64,000 nt of DNA from contig JASDDO010000014.1 in assembly GCA_030015575.1 (NCBI GenBank), positions 164,705,911 to 164,769,910 of the forward strand, written 5' to 3'. The notes under the pieces were generated by a model. That model did no database searches. It saw nothing but the letters and a program-made list of their open reading frames with translations, and was not told the DNA's origin. This DNA comes from Agapanthus africanus (lineage: Eukaryota > Streptophyta > Magnoliopsida > Asparagales > Amaryllidaceae). The translations under genes were made by a program, and so were the position numbers. Shown here piece by piece: positions 1 through 11,280 of the stretch (within the stretch, counting starts at the first letter, position 1; each line of letters opens with the position of its first letter).

Positions 1-1303
1 ACCCGATTGACTTGAAACAAAATTCTATGGATAGCTAACTGAACACACTAATTACTACCTGTTCATCATTTCGCTAAATTATATACGTATGTTCCATGAT
101 AAATCGTGCAAGTGAAAGAATGCTGTTTCATAACGTCCTCATCATGTTTATATACTTGTTCACGCATCATATCATACCCATATCATCATATTGATAACCT
201 AGTGACATCGTGTATTTACCCAGTGTCATATTTTAGTGATGATTGTGGCAAGTACGTCAGTGTTCGTGTATTCGGGATTAAGTGAAAGTGATACGTACTT
301 GTGCACAATCAGTGACCATATTATTCTATTGCATTGTCGACGTCTGTGGGATGCGTGCACGTGTGACTAATAAGTGGAATGGGACATTTATGGAAGCGTT
401 TGCACAGGTGTCACAGATAGGACACCAGACACTGCCATTTATCTTAGGTATTAGTCGGGACGTGCTTGATGGAGGCCCTGCCTTCAGTTCTCGCACAGAC
501 TTGTCACGGATCGATTAGTATTTAGATTGATGGTTAGTGTTTGATGTAGACTTCGGGGTGTGGGGTAGTTCAAGTGTAAATTCAACAGAATCTCGGGAGT
601 CCCATGCCGGCTTATATATTTAGGGAGTTATATGGAGATTTATCGGGTATGTGCTATATCACCGTGATACACTCGTTACATGTTGGGCCCGTGGTCCCTT
701 GCCCTTGGGTTCTACCCTTGGGTGGAGGACACTCGCGAGTGGTTGACCCTCACACTTGGACTGACGATAGGCTTATTTGACCTGTACAGTGAGACTTAGA
801 GACTGATAGGGATACTGTCATTTACATTCCTTATATACTGTGTTGACATACATGACATATCGTTATACTGCTTTACTGTTCCGCTGCATTGATCTCTGCT
901 CATATATATTCATGCTGCTATTGATTTACTGTTATTCATATCCTTTACCACTGTTAGAACTGTTACTTGATTATATATATATTATATTGCTATTGTGTCG
1001 CTCTGACGACCTGAGTATGCATGCTCAGTGTGAGGAGAAGTTTTAGTCTGGACCAGAACTAGACGTGCATCACAGACTTCTGGACTTGCACTCCCGAGTT
1101 ACATTCATTTGTTCCACTTCAGGTCAGTCTTTACATTGTTTACTTCAGTTGCTGTATTTCCCTTTACCTGTGCATCACTTACTGTTTACCATGATAAACT
1201 AGAAGCCGAAGTGTGACTACGGCAGGACATTTCCTTGACCGTAGGAGCATGGCTGGCCTTGTCTACCCCTCGTATTCCGTATTTTGGGAAGCGGGGCGTG
1301 ACA
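1..1303 (+). mobile_element. Ty3/gypsy LTR fragment (3' part)
   Basis: No credible coding sequence is present. The segment ends in GCGGGGCGTGACA, the ending seen in plant chromovirus-type LTRs that finish in ...GTGACA, just before a sequence change at 1304. The text around 580-790 (a phrase ending GGGAGTCCCATGCC, then CCTTGGGTTCTACCC) has a loose counterpart at about 1455-1640, so the two LTR tails are related. The left end lies outside the window. Lineage is inferred from the terminus only. Confidence 0.5.
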
Positions 1304-2187
1304 ATTTTACTCTGCTCTCTCGAATTTATTCTACACCTTTTGCAATCTATGATTTTGATCAAGACATGTTATAATCAATCAATCAAATTAATTAAGTATA
1401 TTATACAGTTATAGACTATTTATACTCAGGGTGCTTGGGATAATTTCTTGTGTGAATCTAATGGAGCTTCAGGAGTCCCGCATTAACTTTTTTTTATTTT
1501 ACTAAAATATCAGTCAGGTCGACTCCTTCACATCCTAGAGCCCCAATGCTAACACAAGAAATGGACCCGTGTTTCCTTACTCCTGAGCCCCACTCTTGAG
1601 CTTATGAATACTTCTACGGTTGCGTTGACATTCACACTTGGAACTTAACATTAATATAGTGACCATTTAGAGACCTATAGTATATAAACATACCCATGAA
1701 TCATATACTTTTACTCGTCATATATATTCTACACTTTTCATTTTTACTCTTGCTACATCCTTGGGACTTATCGAGCGCTAGTTCACTGATGGGCATTTCA
1801 CCCACTTTTGTTATCTTGGAATGTTCGTCAGATACGGTTGAGACGGAGGAAGTGGAGGCCACATAGGAGGACTACAACCAGACTGCTACTCAGGATTAGC
1901 TTAGCTTCATTCATTTTTTTTTCTTTCAGTTTATGTATGCCACATGTTTAGGCATTTTCTTTTATTGTATTTACTTTCTAGTTGAAACTCATATACTTAT
2001 AAATATTTGAAGATGAATGTAAATAAAGATATTTGTTGAAAATTTTATAGTCTCCATTTATTCTTGCATTGTGTATTATTATTTCAATACGCTTAGTATA
2101 TTTATTTAGGGAATGATCTTCTTTGGATAAATATGCCACGGGATTGCTATGTTATCGTTTCAGTCTATTAGGAAGCGGGGCATGACA
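1304..2187 (+). mobile_element. second Ty3/gypsy LTR tail
   Basis: AT-rich non-coding DNA ending in GCGGGGCATGACA, almost the same terminus as the segment to its left. The next base (2188) falls inside an Athila RNase H coding sequence. The simplest reading is an LTR, solo or truncated, inserted in the Athila element, with the LTR of 1-1303 nested in it. No target duplication can be tested because the left end is missing. Confidence 0.45.
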
Positions 2188-2617
2188 CTGAATGATGCCC
2201 AGATGGATTATACGACAACTGAGAAGGAATTCTTAGCTGTTGTATTTCGCTTTAGAGAAATTCAGGTCTTATCTAATCGGCTCCCTAGTCGTTGTCTACA
2301 ATGATCATTCAACTCTGCGGCATCTTTTCGTCAAAAAGGATGCAAAATCCCGGCTAACACGTTGGATCCTCTTGGTTCAAGAATTTGACATTGTCATTAT
2401 GGACAAGAGTGGATATGAAAACGTATTAACAGATCATCTCTTTCAACTTGCTTCTTCGCCAATGTTTCCCAAGCCGATAAACAAAACTTTTCTCGATAAA
2501 TATCTCTTAACAGTATCTAGCGAACCATGGTTTGCAGATATTGTGAATACTTGGCAACATGACTTGTACCCAATGAATGGTCTAGTCAGGAAAAACACCG
2601 ACTCCTATCCCATGTAA
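2188..2617 (+). pseudogene. Athila RNase H fragment
   Basis: The reading starts LNDAQMDYTTTEKEFLAVVF, a typical Ty3 RNase H block, and continues EKFRSYLIGS, then YNDHSTLRHLF and SRLTRWILLVQEFD. A one-base frame change near 2252 separates the first block from the rest. In the family this domain degrades the RNA of RNA/DNA hybrids during reverse transcription. The fragment lacks its N-terminus because an LTR ends at 2187. The frame ends in a stop at 2617. Confidence 0.8.
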
Positions 2618-2675
2618 AACACTTTTACTGGGATGAACCCTATCTGTTTAAATATTGTCCTGATTAGATCATTCG

Positions 2676-2721
2676 CCGGTGTGTCCCAAACAATAGTTCC
2701 GGTGTGTCCCAAACAATAGTT
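2676..2721 (+). repeat. 23-bp tandem duplication in Athila pol
   Basis: A 23-base unit beginning CCGGTGTGTCCC occurs twice in perfect tandem, and a third partial copy (CTGGTGTG) follows. It lies in the linker before the integrase zinc-finger region. Because 23 is not a multiple of three, it shifts the reading frame. Confidence 0.9.
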
Positions 2722-2733
2722 CTGGTGTGTCTC

Positions 2734-3822
2734 TCCTTTTGCCATGATCAAGCATGTGGCGGAAACTTCGGCCCTAAGAAAACTGCAGAAAAGGTCTTGC
2801 AATGCGGCTTTTATTGGCTGACGCTATTCAATGATGCAGATGAATATTGCAAGACCTGTTTTCGATGTCAACATTTGGGCCAAATTTCTGGAGGAAATGA
2901 AATGTTGCTCCAATCAATCTTGGTTGTTGAGATTTTTGATGTTTGGAGTATAGACTTCATGGGCCTAATCCCTAACTCTTTTGAAAACCTTTACATTCTG
3001 TTAGCTGTGGATTATGTCTTAAAATGGGTTGAGGCAATCCCAAGCCAGACGAACGACAACATGGTTGTTATTAAATTCCTTATAGAGAACATCTTTTTTC
3101 GGTTTGGGCACCCTTGCGCTATCATTAGCGACTATGGGACATATTTATGCAATCGGACTTTTGAGGCCTTGATGCGGAAATACTTGATCACCCATAAGCT
3201 ATCCGTGCCCTACCATCCCCAAACATGCGGACAAGCCGAGGTTTCTAATAGACAAATCAAGCAGATTCTGGAGAAAACAGTTTCTAAAAACCGTAAAGAT
3301 TTGTCATGTAAGTTAACGGATGCTTTTTAGGCATTCCGAACAGCTTATAAGACCGATCTTAGGATATCTCTCTATCGGCTTGTGTTTGAAAAGGCCTGCC
3401 ACTTCCTAGTCGAGATAGAGCATAATGCTATGTGGGCAATAAAGAAGCTGAATTTTGATCTTGACTAAGCGGGCGGCTATCGGAAGCTGCAACAGAACGA
3501 ATTAAACAAGCTTCAAAATAAAGCATACAATAACACGGTCATCGTAAAGAACTGGACGAAGGTGTTTCACTATAAACACCTTGTGCGCAAAACGTTCACA
3601 CCGGGACAACAAGTCCTTCTGTACGCTAACCGACTTCATCTTCACCCCAGTAAACTATGATCTCACTGGAATGGATCATTCTTGGTACAGTGTGTCTAGC
3701 CGCACGGTGCGGTGGACTTAGAGAGTTCTAAAGACGGTTCACTTTTTAAAGTGAACAAACACCGGTTGAAGCCATTCTTTTTCACCGAACCATCGAAAGA
3801 GCTTTTGTTGTTACAGGAGTAA
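2734..3822 (+). pseudogene. Athila integrase
   Basis: The zinc-binding region reads CHDQACGGNFGPKKTAEKVL followed by CKTCFRCQ. The core has VWSIDFMGLIPN, then IISDYGTYLCNRTF and HPQTCGQAEVSNRQIKQIL, so the D,D,E residues are all visible. The family usually has YGGHFG at the first block; here it is CGGNFG, so a zinc-ligand histidine appears lost. A stop at 3330 ends the long frame. The C-terminal part continues in frame with one more stop (about 3466) and a disordered stretch near 3655-3720, ending LLLQE-stop at 3822. Integrase would join element cDNA to host DNA; this copy is dead. Confidence 0.85.
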
Positions 3823-5253
3823 GTTTATCATGATTAATCTTCCTCTGTCTATCCTTCACACTTCGATTTTCCAACCTTAAATAGTGGGGCTATTGTTTCA
3901 AATAAGTGTTGGGGGTATGTATATACTGTATTCTTGTGTGTTTTTGTATATATCTATTTTGCATGAATATTCTTGCCTGATGAATATTCATTTTTTCTTT
4001 TGAAAAAAGAAAGAAAGAAAAAACAATGAACAAAAAATATTGAAAAAACATTTTTGGTGCAAACATCAAGTTTAGGAGGGTTTTGTGCAAAATTGCAAAA
4101 ACATTTGACCCACCCTAATTTTTCCATCCCACCTGCCCTTTTCTTCCCCAACCAAGCAGGAAGTTCATGGAAACAACAACAACAGTAAGAACACTGCGTT
4201 CTCACTGCTGCAAATAAGTTTGGAGGAGGTTTATAAATAGTTATCCATGCATCATGCTTTTTTATTAAAAAAAATTCTTTGAATGTTTAATTTCTACATT
4301 ACATCATGTCTAATTTCTGCACTGCATAATTATGCAAAATCCAAAAAATTGCAAAAACCGAAAACCTAGAAAATTTTGAATTTTTTTCAATATAAAAACT
4401 TTGTCGTCAAATTAGCTAGTGAGGAAGATTTCGACTCGAAATCTGACGGTTAGGTTGATAGGTTAGGAATAACTAAATCCTAGGTTTAGAAATAGAAAAA
4501 CCGGAAGATAACCCTCCTTAAGTCTAACTATAGCAAATATACGTCTTTGCACTACACTACGTGCGCCGTGTGTCTTTAGAATTAGATGACGACTTTGAAA
4601 TACCTAAAAAAATTATAGAAATATCTTCTTATGATCGAGTTAGTTTATTTGGAAGTGAGTAATATTGAGTATAATTCATGTGTGAGATTTAGATGAAGGG
4701 AGAGAATTGAAGTCTTTAATGGAGGCTAAGTCTGAAAGATAACCCATCTTTAGCTTAGTTGTAATGAATACACACCTGATATACAAAAACACGTCTTAAC
4801 TCTTGGGATAAAAATAATAACATGAAATGACTCCGTTGGTTTTCATGCATAACAGACGAGTCTTTGTTTTGTGGCTTTGGTGACTTAGATAATTAAGTCC
4901 TAGGGGTGTCTCGACATCCGGTGCCCTAAAGCCATCTGGCTTGGGATCATTGATCGAAAGCTCGCTAAGTTGCCTAAAACTTAATAAAACAAGTCAAGCA
5001 AGTGTTCTCTCCGAGTTAAAAGTTCTCGCGGTTTTTTGTGGGAGAATAATCTTGGCTGGGGACGAGTTTCAAAACGTAACTGACGGAGATACGAAAGTTT
5101 AAATTGAAATTACAATATTAAAAGACTATTGTGCACGATTACAATGGTGTGTGTGAAACGGAAACAGGTGAATGGTGGAGTGAAAAATAAGACTTAGCTT
5201 TTTGTTAAAGATAGCAAAAATCCCAGAATTGAGACCAAATTGTAAATTGAAAA
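3823..5253 (+). other. Athila 3' non-coding region
   Basis: No gene seen. The stretch is AT-rich and matches, in inverted orientation, 17.7-18.8 kb downstream of the minus-strand Athila pol. Examples are the block around 4400-4450 (GATTTCGACTCGAAATC) and 4855-5035. Long non-coding stretches between integrase and the 3' LTR are typical of Athila elements. Short reverse-strand ORFs at 3890-4205 have low-complexity composition and are not supported. Confidence 0.65.
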
Positions 5254-6275
5254 TGTAACATTTCAGAAAATGAAAAATATTATTTTCGAATTTAAATATA
5301 ATATAATATGTTTTGTTAAAATAATACCAATTATGGAATGGGGTTATTATAAATTGGTTTATACAATACATATAAATATTTATATTGACAAAACCAATAC
5401 TTGTATTTTCCGGTTGATGTTTGGGTTTGGGCGTGACAAGTATATATTTTATGTTAACATATTTATTTCATTGTCTAAATGGAATTAGGGTTGTATGGTT
5501 TTCGGAATTTTGGCATAGCTATATGTTTTTATATAGAATAGTAGAAAGAGGGAGAGTACATGAGAGGCATGGGCTCACCCATGCCTATTCCTTTTCTCCC
5601 TATTCCTCTCCCATTCTCCTCCCACTTCCTTCTCTCATTCTTTACAATTCCTTTCGCTCTTACTCTCTTGGCTACCTCCTCCTTCTCTCACACTCTCCCA
5701 CATATCCCAAACTCAATCTCAACACAAACTAACTCCAGAGTCTCTCTCCTTAATGCCAAATACAATTCCTTCAAGTGAAGCCCTCATCATCTCTTCAAGC
5801 GCTTCCTATAAGCTTTGATTTCCTCCTTAAATCTATTTAAATAGGTAAAGATCTCCATATACGGGAGTTGTATATTTTTGTTGTATTCGGACTCGTGTGG
5901 AGTCGACTTTATGTATATTTATGTTGTTTATTTCCCGCTTATTGGTTCTTCACCTCCTGGCGTCGCATATTACTGCGTGGTTGTGATTCCACCGTTTGGG
6001 CGTTGATTTAGCTCCCGTATGTGGGATGTTGCTATACTTATTATCATTGTGCTCGTTTTATTCAAAATTTACAAAGAAGGTGTTGTCCAGTTTTCGAATA
6101 ATTTTTCAAAACAAGCTCTACATTTTACAGAACTTCTTTAAAACCTCACCTTTACCTATTAACATTTTTCACATCTATATGGTTTTTCCTGGTTTTAGCT
6201 TACTTGGATTACGATGGGGTCATTTGACTTCATGTAACCCTTGTACCAGTCATGTGCCCTTTTTGGATCGTGACA
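5254..6275 (+). repeat. 5' LTR of the gag-only Tekay-like element
   Basis: Begins TGTAACATTTC and ends TGGATCGTGACA four bases before the PBS. The first 590 bp match the copy at 8596. A pyrimidine-rich transcribed-leader-like stretch lies at 5560-5720; small ORFs over it are conserved between the LTRs only because the LTRs are duplicates. A weak TATA-like string (TTTTTATATAG) lies near 5526. Confidence 0.8.
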
Positions 6276-6279
6276 AAGT

Positions 6280-6291
6280 TAGTATCAGAGC
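6280..6291 (+). promoter_or_regulatory. primer binding site, initiator tRNA-Met type
   Basis: TAGTATCAGAGC matches 11 of 12 bases of the tRNA-iMet primer site TGGTATCAGAGC and lies directly after the LTR end. It would prime minus-strand DNA synthesis. The single mismatch (A for G) is compatible with decay. Confidence 0.75.
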
Positions 6292-6760
6292 ACTAGGTTT
6301 TACTATTGTCGAGTCTAGGTTTAACCATATGGGGTTTAGGTTATTATTTTTGAAACTTAGGCCTAACCTTGCGGAACTTAGACTTGACTTTGGGGTATTA
6401 AACCTGAACTTTGTTTTCCTTTGTTAAGTTTAGGTTTAACCATGCGAAGTCTATGGTATGATCTTTCGAGACCTAGGCTTAACCTTGCGGAACTCAAACT
6501 TGATATTGGGGGTCTTAAACCCGACCTTTCGACTTATAGGCTACCCTTGGTATAATAGAGTAGGTAACTTAAGTAGAGTTATGCACCGTATGTATATTCC
6601 GCGGCATATTTATGATACGACACTCTGTTTAAGTGACCTTAGGATGTATATTTCGTGTTCTTCCGGGTTTTTGTTTCCTTCTTTCCTGATCTGTTAGCAT
6701 TGCATTGCAATTTTTTGAAATTCAAAAACCGATTGTTGTTTGTTTCTTGTTCCAGTCACC

Positions 6761-8020
6761 ATGCCGTCACAGATTGTGCGAGCCGAGAGGGCTGCAATAA
6801 GAGATGAAGCCAGGGCAGGCTCGTCTGAGATGAGGACTGACCAGGACGGCATTCCGGTAACAGTGGAACGGGTTGATTTTCTTCCTTCGAATAGGATTTC
6901 TCGTTTGGAGGCGAGCATTCTTGATCTATATCGTTCGATTGGGTCGTTAGCTGAGACTATTCGGACCCAGAGACCTGCCATTGCATAGACAACTCCAGAG
7001 ATTTTAGTACAGCACAGTGCTCAGAGATCATTTATACCTCCGGTGATTGGGACATTAGATGTCTCGCTTCCCGAGTTCTTAAGGCTGACGCCTCCGGTGT
7101 TTTCTGGCATGGATGCGTCAGTGGATCCACTGTCGTTCCTTGACAGGATGGTGAGGATATTTCGTTTGATGAGATACTCCGATGCAAGATCAGTAGAGTT
7201 AGCTAGTTTTCGTTTAGAGGGTCTTTCTCAGACTTGGTGCGATTCGATCGAGAGAGGCCGAGCAGTGAGTCTTCCTCTTATGATTTGGGATGAGTTTTCG
7301 AAGTTTTTCGTAGCCCGATTTCTACCTCAGTGTGTCAGAGACGCCCGAGCGCATAGTTTCGAGTCTTTGCGCAAGACTCCGGACATGACAGTAGCCGATT
7401 ATGTCGTTCAGTTCACCCGGTTATCGAGATATGATCCTTACTTGGATCTTACGGAAGTTATCCAGATTCAGAGGTTTGTGCACGGACTGGATATGCAGCT
7501 GTTTTTATCCGTTGGTGCACAGCATTTTGATACTTATGCAGAGGCATTGGATGCGACCATGCTGATAGAGGATCGTTATGTTGAGATTGGAGCAACTCCA
7601 GAGCCGAAGCAGGCTCGAGTGGAGACTCCATCTGTTGAACAGGAGAGCGGTGGAGTGGGTGGGTGGCCCCGAGAGTATCCGTTCGACACTGATAGGATGC
7701 AGAGGCCAGCCCGGTTGTGTTTTTATTGTATGAGGCCCAGTCATAAAGCCAGAAACTGTCATGCCAAGAGTCCGAACAGGATAGCGTCCCGACGAGCTAC
7801 TTCGTTTTCTATTCCCCTTCCACTTGTGATTACTCCAGTTCCACCTGGGGATCGGACGAGTAGTGGATATAGTGGTCCTGTGCAAAGAGGAAAAGGATTC
7901 AAAGATAGCGGACGTCAGGCCATGCGCGGTGGGCGAGCGAGAGTTCTTTCTCTGACTGCTCTGGGTGCTCAGGCACCCGTCGTTGTTGAAGAAGGTACAC
8001 TTCAATGTCAGTTGTTTTGA
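6761..8020 (+). pseudogene. Gag of Tekay-like element
   Basis: Starts at an ATG giving MPSQIVRAERAAIRDEARAG. One in-frame TAG at 6986-6988 splits an otherwise open frame. The second part has a retrotransposon gag core (FSGMDASVDPLSFLDRM, then FEKYLP-like FFVARFLPQCVRDARAHSF). Near the C-terminus a CCHC zinc knuckle, C-FY-C-MRPS-H-KARN-C, lies at about 7718-7760. Gag forms the virus-like particle and binds the RNA. No pol follows. A 60-70 bp imperfect duplication (GTGATC-GAGTATCAC) at about 8000-8140 may mark the deletion junction. Confidence 0.85.
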
Positions 8021-8560
8021 TTTGATATTTTGGGTGATCAGAGTATCACTCCTTATTTTAGCCTTGGTATTTTGGTGATCCGAGTATCACCCTTTCAACA
8101 TTGAAAAGGAATAGTTCGATGTCGGTTGTTTTGATTTATGTGTTTTGATGACTTGGCAGTTGTTTCGTGCACATCCGTTGCATTTGGTTTTTTTTTTTTC
8201 CGTGCACATACATTGCATTTGATTTCGTGATTCATGCATTGCACATGGTATCGTAGTTAGTGTGGTTAGTGTAGCGAGTATTGGAGTTTCAGTTATCTGG
8301 GTTTCACACTCTTATTCCTCATGCATACACATCACATTATGATATTTTGAGATTTCGAGTGTCGATGCTTGGTACAGGATTTGATGATGTATTATTGATG
8401 AAGATTTTCTATTTGTGCGCGATCTATTAGGATGCGCTTGTTTTTCGCATATGCTATTTAACCGTCATCACACATTATGTAGTATTTCTAGCTTGCGTGA
8501 GACTTCGAAACCCCGTTGTTTTGATTTAATGAAATGTTTTATGATTTGGGGTTTAAATTT
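8021..8560 (+). other. non-coding interior between gag and PPT
   Basis: No domain is recognisable. It has the imperfect direct repeat noted for gag, a T-run near 8190, and repeated CGTGCACAT-CATTGCATTTG phrases at 8167-8222. This is where pol would be expected in a complete element. Confidence 0.5.
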
Positions 8561-8595
8561 AATTTCGGGGACTGAATTTATTTAAGGGGGTATAT
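8561..8595 (+). promoter_or_regulatory. polypurine tract region
   Basis: The string TTTCGGGGACTGAATTTA followed by TTTAAGGGGG lies directly before the LTR start at 8596. It resembles the GAGGACGAAATTT...AAGGGGG block before the 3' LTR of Tekay/Del elements. It is the presumed primer for plus-strand synthesis. Confidence 0.75.
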
Positions 8596-9189
8596 TGTAA
8601 CATTTCAAAAAATGAGAAATATTATTTTAGAATTTAAATAATAATACAATATGTTTTTTTAAAATAATACCAATTATGGAATGTGTTATTATAAATTGGT
8701 ATATACAATACATATAAATATTTATATTGAAAAAACCAATACTTGTATTTTCCGGTTGATGTTTGGGTTTGGGCATGACAAGTATATCTTTTATGTTAAT
8801 ATTTTTATTTCATTGTCTAAATGGAATCAGGGTTTTATGGTTTTTGGAATTTTGGCATGACTATATGTTTTTATATGGAATAGTAGAGAGATAGAGAGTG
8901 CATGAGAGGCATAGGCTCACCCATGCCTACTTCTTTTCTTCCCATTCCTCTCTCATTCCCCTCCCACTTCCTTCGCTCGTTCTCTACAACTCCTTGCTCT
9001 CTCACTCTCATGGTTGTCCTTCCCTCTCTCACACTCTCCCTTTCACCCCAAACTCAATCCCAACACAAACTAACTCAAAAGTTCCTCTCCTTAATGCCAA
9101 ACACAACTCCTTCAAGTGAAGCCCTTATTATCTCTTCAAGTGCTTCCTATAAGCTTTAATCTCCTCCTAAAAGCTCTTTAAATAGGTAA
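8596..9189 (+). repeat. 3' LTR (truncated)
   Basis: Begins TGTAACATTTC and tracks the 5' LTR to TTTAAATAGGTAA, where the two diverge. Bases 9190-9358 do not match the U5 of the 5' LTR. Either the two ends are recombinant or an unrecognised fragment lies there. Confidence 0.75.
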
Positions 9190-9358
9190 CAATCCATCCT
9201 TTTCAAGTTATCCAAGTGTTTAAAGTTTCAAAATACTTTTATAGATATCAAAAATTAGGAGTTTTGATGAAATTTTAGAATTCAAATGAATTCTGGAGTA
9301 ATTTGGGATCTTTGCAAAACACTCAGAGTATAGATTTTATCTATTTATACCATTAGGA
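9190..9358. other. unassigned AT-rich junction
   Basis: Nothing coding is seen. It lies between the last base shared by the two Tekay-like LTRs and the first base of the copia-type LTR. It may be a divergent U5 of the 3' LTR. Confidence 0.3.
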
Positions 9359-10064
9359 TGAAAGTCTGTCTTAGCACCTCTACTAGATTTTAAAGAGCAT
9401 CAAGTATACAATTTTAAAAATCTAGAGGTCTAAAGCATACTATCCAAGAATCGAACTAGAGAATTAGGGTTTTATAGCAACCATACAAGTTCTAAACTAA
9501 GTGAAAAGGGTTTACAACCTTTGTAGACCAATTCTTTCACTTCTAAAACTCCAAGTAGCAGTCCTTAGAACTCTTCTTTGACTCCACTTGAAGAAAAGAT
9601 CAAGCTTACTAAAAATCTTCGAAGCCGAAGATGATCCACCTTGAAGTCTCTCTCACTCAAGCCCAATCTTCTTTAATCAAAATATTAGTGAAACCAACAA
9701 GCTAAACTAATGGGCTAGATTAGTGTAGGTTGATGAAGTAGGAGATTTGCTCACTTAGAATAATTTTCTCTTTTCTTTTTACCAAATCAAGAATGAGAGA
9801 TGAACTTGGATGTGTGAGGATGGGAATGAGAGAGTGAACCCTTGAGCTCAAGATAAGATTGGGATGAACAAAAATGAATGGATGAGTCATGGCTTCTCAA
9901 TGCTTCTCCAAGCATCTAAAGCCATGACTCATTTCCACTCATTTTCTATTTTTCTCAAAAAATAATTATCCCAAAAATCTCTTGACTCAAGTGTGATTCT
10001 CATACACCCATGTTCTATGTATCATCTACCATGGTACAAATCCATTTATATATAAATACATATA

Positions 10065-10065
<1 letters not shown>

Positions 10066-10097
<32 letters not shown>
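10066..10097. repeat. (CA)n microsatellite
   Basis: Sixteen uninterrupted CA dinucleotides inside the copia-type LTR, followed by an AT-rich stretch. Confidence 0.95.
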
Positions 10098-10103
<6 letters not shown>

Positions 10104-10189
10104 ATTATATATAAAGAGAAGAAAATCTAAAGTGAGCATTAATATTAGTTGATATATATAAATATATCAAATATATAAATATATATCAA

Positions 10190-10250
10190 ATTATTAAATT
10201 AACACTTGATTCAATAATCCAGTTATATCATATATAATCGGCTAATATCA

Positions 10251-10283
<33 letters not shown>

Positions 10284-10415
10284 ATCAAATTATTAAATCA
10301 ACACTCGATTCAATAATCCGGTTATATCACATATAACCGTATAATATTCAATATTAGATATTAAATCAACACTTGATTCAATAATCCGGTCATATCATAT
10401 ATAACCGGCCAATAT

Positions 10416-10450
<35 letters not shown>

Positions 10451-10515
10451 CAAATCATTGAATCAACACTTGATTCAATAATCCGGTTATATCACATATA
10501 ACCTAACCGATATCA
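10190..10515. repeat. tandem 80-90 bp repeat in copia-type LTR, plus AT and TATG tracts
   Basis: Four imperfect units share AACACTTGATTCAATAATCC followed by GGTTATATCA and ATATAACCG. They are separated by a TATG tract (10251-10284) and an AT tract (10419-10447). The homologous LTR at 26655-26790 has only two units. Each unit contains the short inverted pair GGTTAT/ATAACC. Confidence 0.8.
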
Positions 10516-11234
10516 AATATTGCCAGATTAGAATACGGTATCACATACACATATTTAATCAAGCTCGCGCACATATCACTATATGTGCCCTACTTCGTTT
10601 CGCTCGAACTAGGAAACCTCTGTGTGGGACTCTAAAGACTCGTTAATATGCCAGCAGTAGGTAATGATCACATCAGATACCCACAAGCCGTCGGCGGTAC
10701 TAGCTGGACGTAACGGCTACCCCGAGATTCAAAAGAAAGAATTAGGCGAAGTGTTTGTTTTTGAACGAATAGAAAATCGACAAGCAAATTTGTCCAAACT
10801 CCCGTAAAGCCTGTTAGCAACACTTACCGTACAGTCCGGTCTCTTTGTCTGATATGTCGCTTATTGTGTCTAGGGGTGGAATCGTCAGACCCCAGTAACT
10901 TGATAAGTCATGCCGATGTGTGGCCTATAGCCTTTCAAGAAACTACTGATAACACTTACCAGTAAATCTCATCAGCCCTGGCCAAGGACTTGCTGTTATA
11001 GCCAATTGAGCATAGCGCAACATCAACTCCCAATACCGGAACAGACGAAACCCCTTCTATCACTCACTGCCTCCATGTGACTCGGGACTGTACATAAAAT
11101 CCACCTGTTTGCACGACTCTTTTAAGCTGTGGTAGGGAGGAAATCAAAGCACAGTGGGAACCACACAAGATACTATGACGATCTCGGGTCTACAGATTAA
11201 CCTCAGTGGTATGGGACACTGATATATATATATT

Positions 11235-11236
<2 letters not shown>

Positions 11237-11266
<30 letters not shown>

Positions 11267-11280
11267 TGTATGTATGTATG
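11237..11280. repeat. (TATG)n microsatellite
   Basis: Eleven TATG repeats preceded by an AT tract, at the point where homology to the second copia-type LTR is lost. Confidence 0.9.

Larger units (their letters stand above)
2188..5253 (+). mobile_element. Athila-type Ty3/gypsy fragment, plus strand
   Basis: Contains the end of RNase H, integrase and the long 3' non-coding region of an Athila-group element. It starts abruptly at an LTR end and stops at 5253, where a Tekay-like LTR is inserted. The homologous minus-strand Athila copy (17.0-22.9 kb) continues uninterrupted past the matching point, which fixes the insertion site. Gag, protease and RT are absent here. Confidence 0.8.
5254..9189 (+). 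mobile_element. Tekay-like Ty3 element with gag but no pol
   Basis: Two direct LTRs (5254-6275 and 8596-9189) flank a 2.3-kb interior carrying a PBS, a gag gene and a PPT. There is no protease, RT, RNase H or integrase. The LTR start TGTAACATTTC, the iMet-type PBS and the GGGGACTGAATTTATTTAAGGGGG stretch before the 3' LTR fit Tekay/Del chromoviruses. By eye the shared parts of the LTRs are about 90% identical, so this is an old insertion. It sits in the Athila fragment at 5253. The 3' LTR is incomplete. Confidence 0.8.
9359..11225 (-). repeat. copia-type LTR remnant, minus orientation
   Basis: Begins (plus strand) TGAAAGTCTGTCTTAGCACC, matching the U5 end at 25853 and 63672, where the third copy is followed by a clear PBS. 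Homology to 25853-27450 continues through the block TTCGTTTCGCTCGAACTAGG at about 10594 to the phrase GATCTCGGGTCTACAGA at about 11180, and is then lost. The remaining 0.5 kb of the LTR is missing. No copia coding region follows, so this is a solo or truncated LTR. Confidence 0.7.

Noticed and set aside
5421..5778. ORF conserved at 8898-9159, suggesting a real small protein
   Set aside because: The conservation comes from LTR duplication; the text is a pyrimidine-rich LTR leader and the frames differ in start and end.
7505..8005. 166-codon reverse-strand ORF
   Set aside because: Lies antisense to gag with its zinc knuckle; composition fits a shadow frame.
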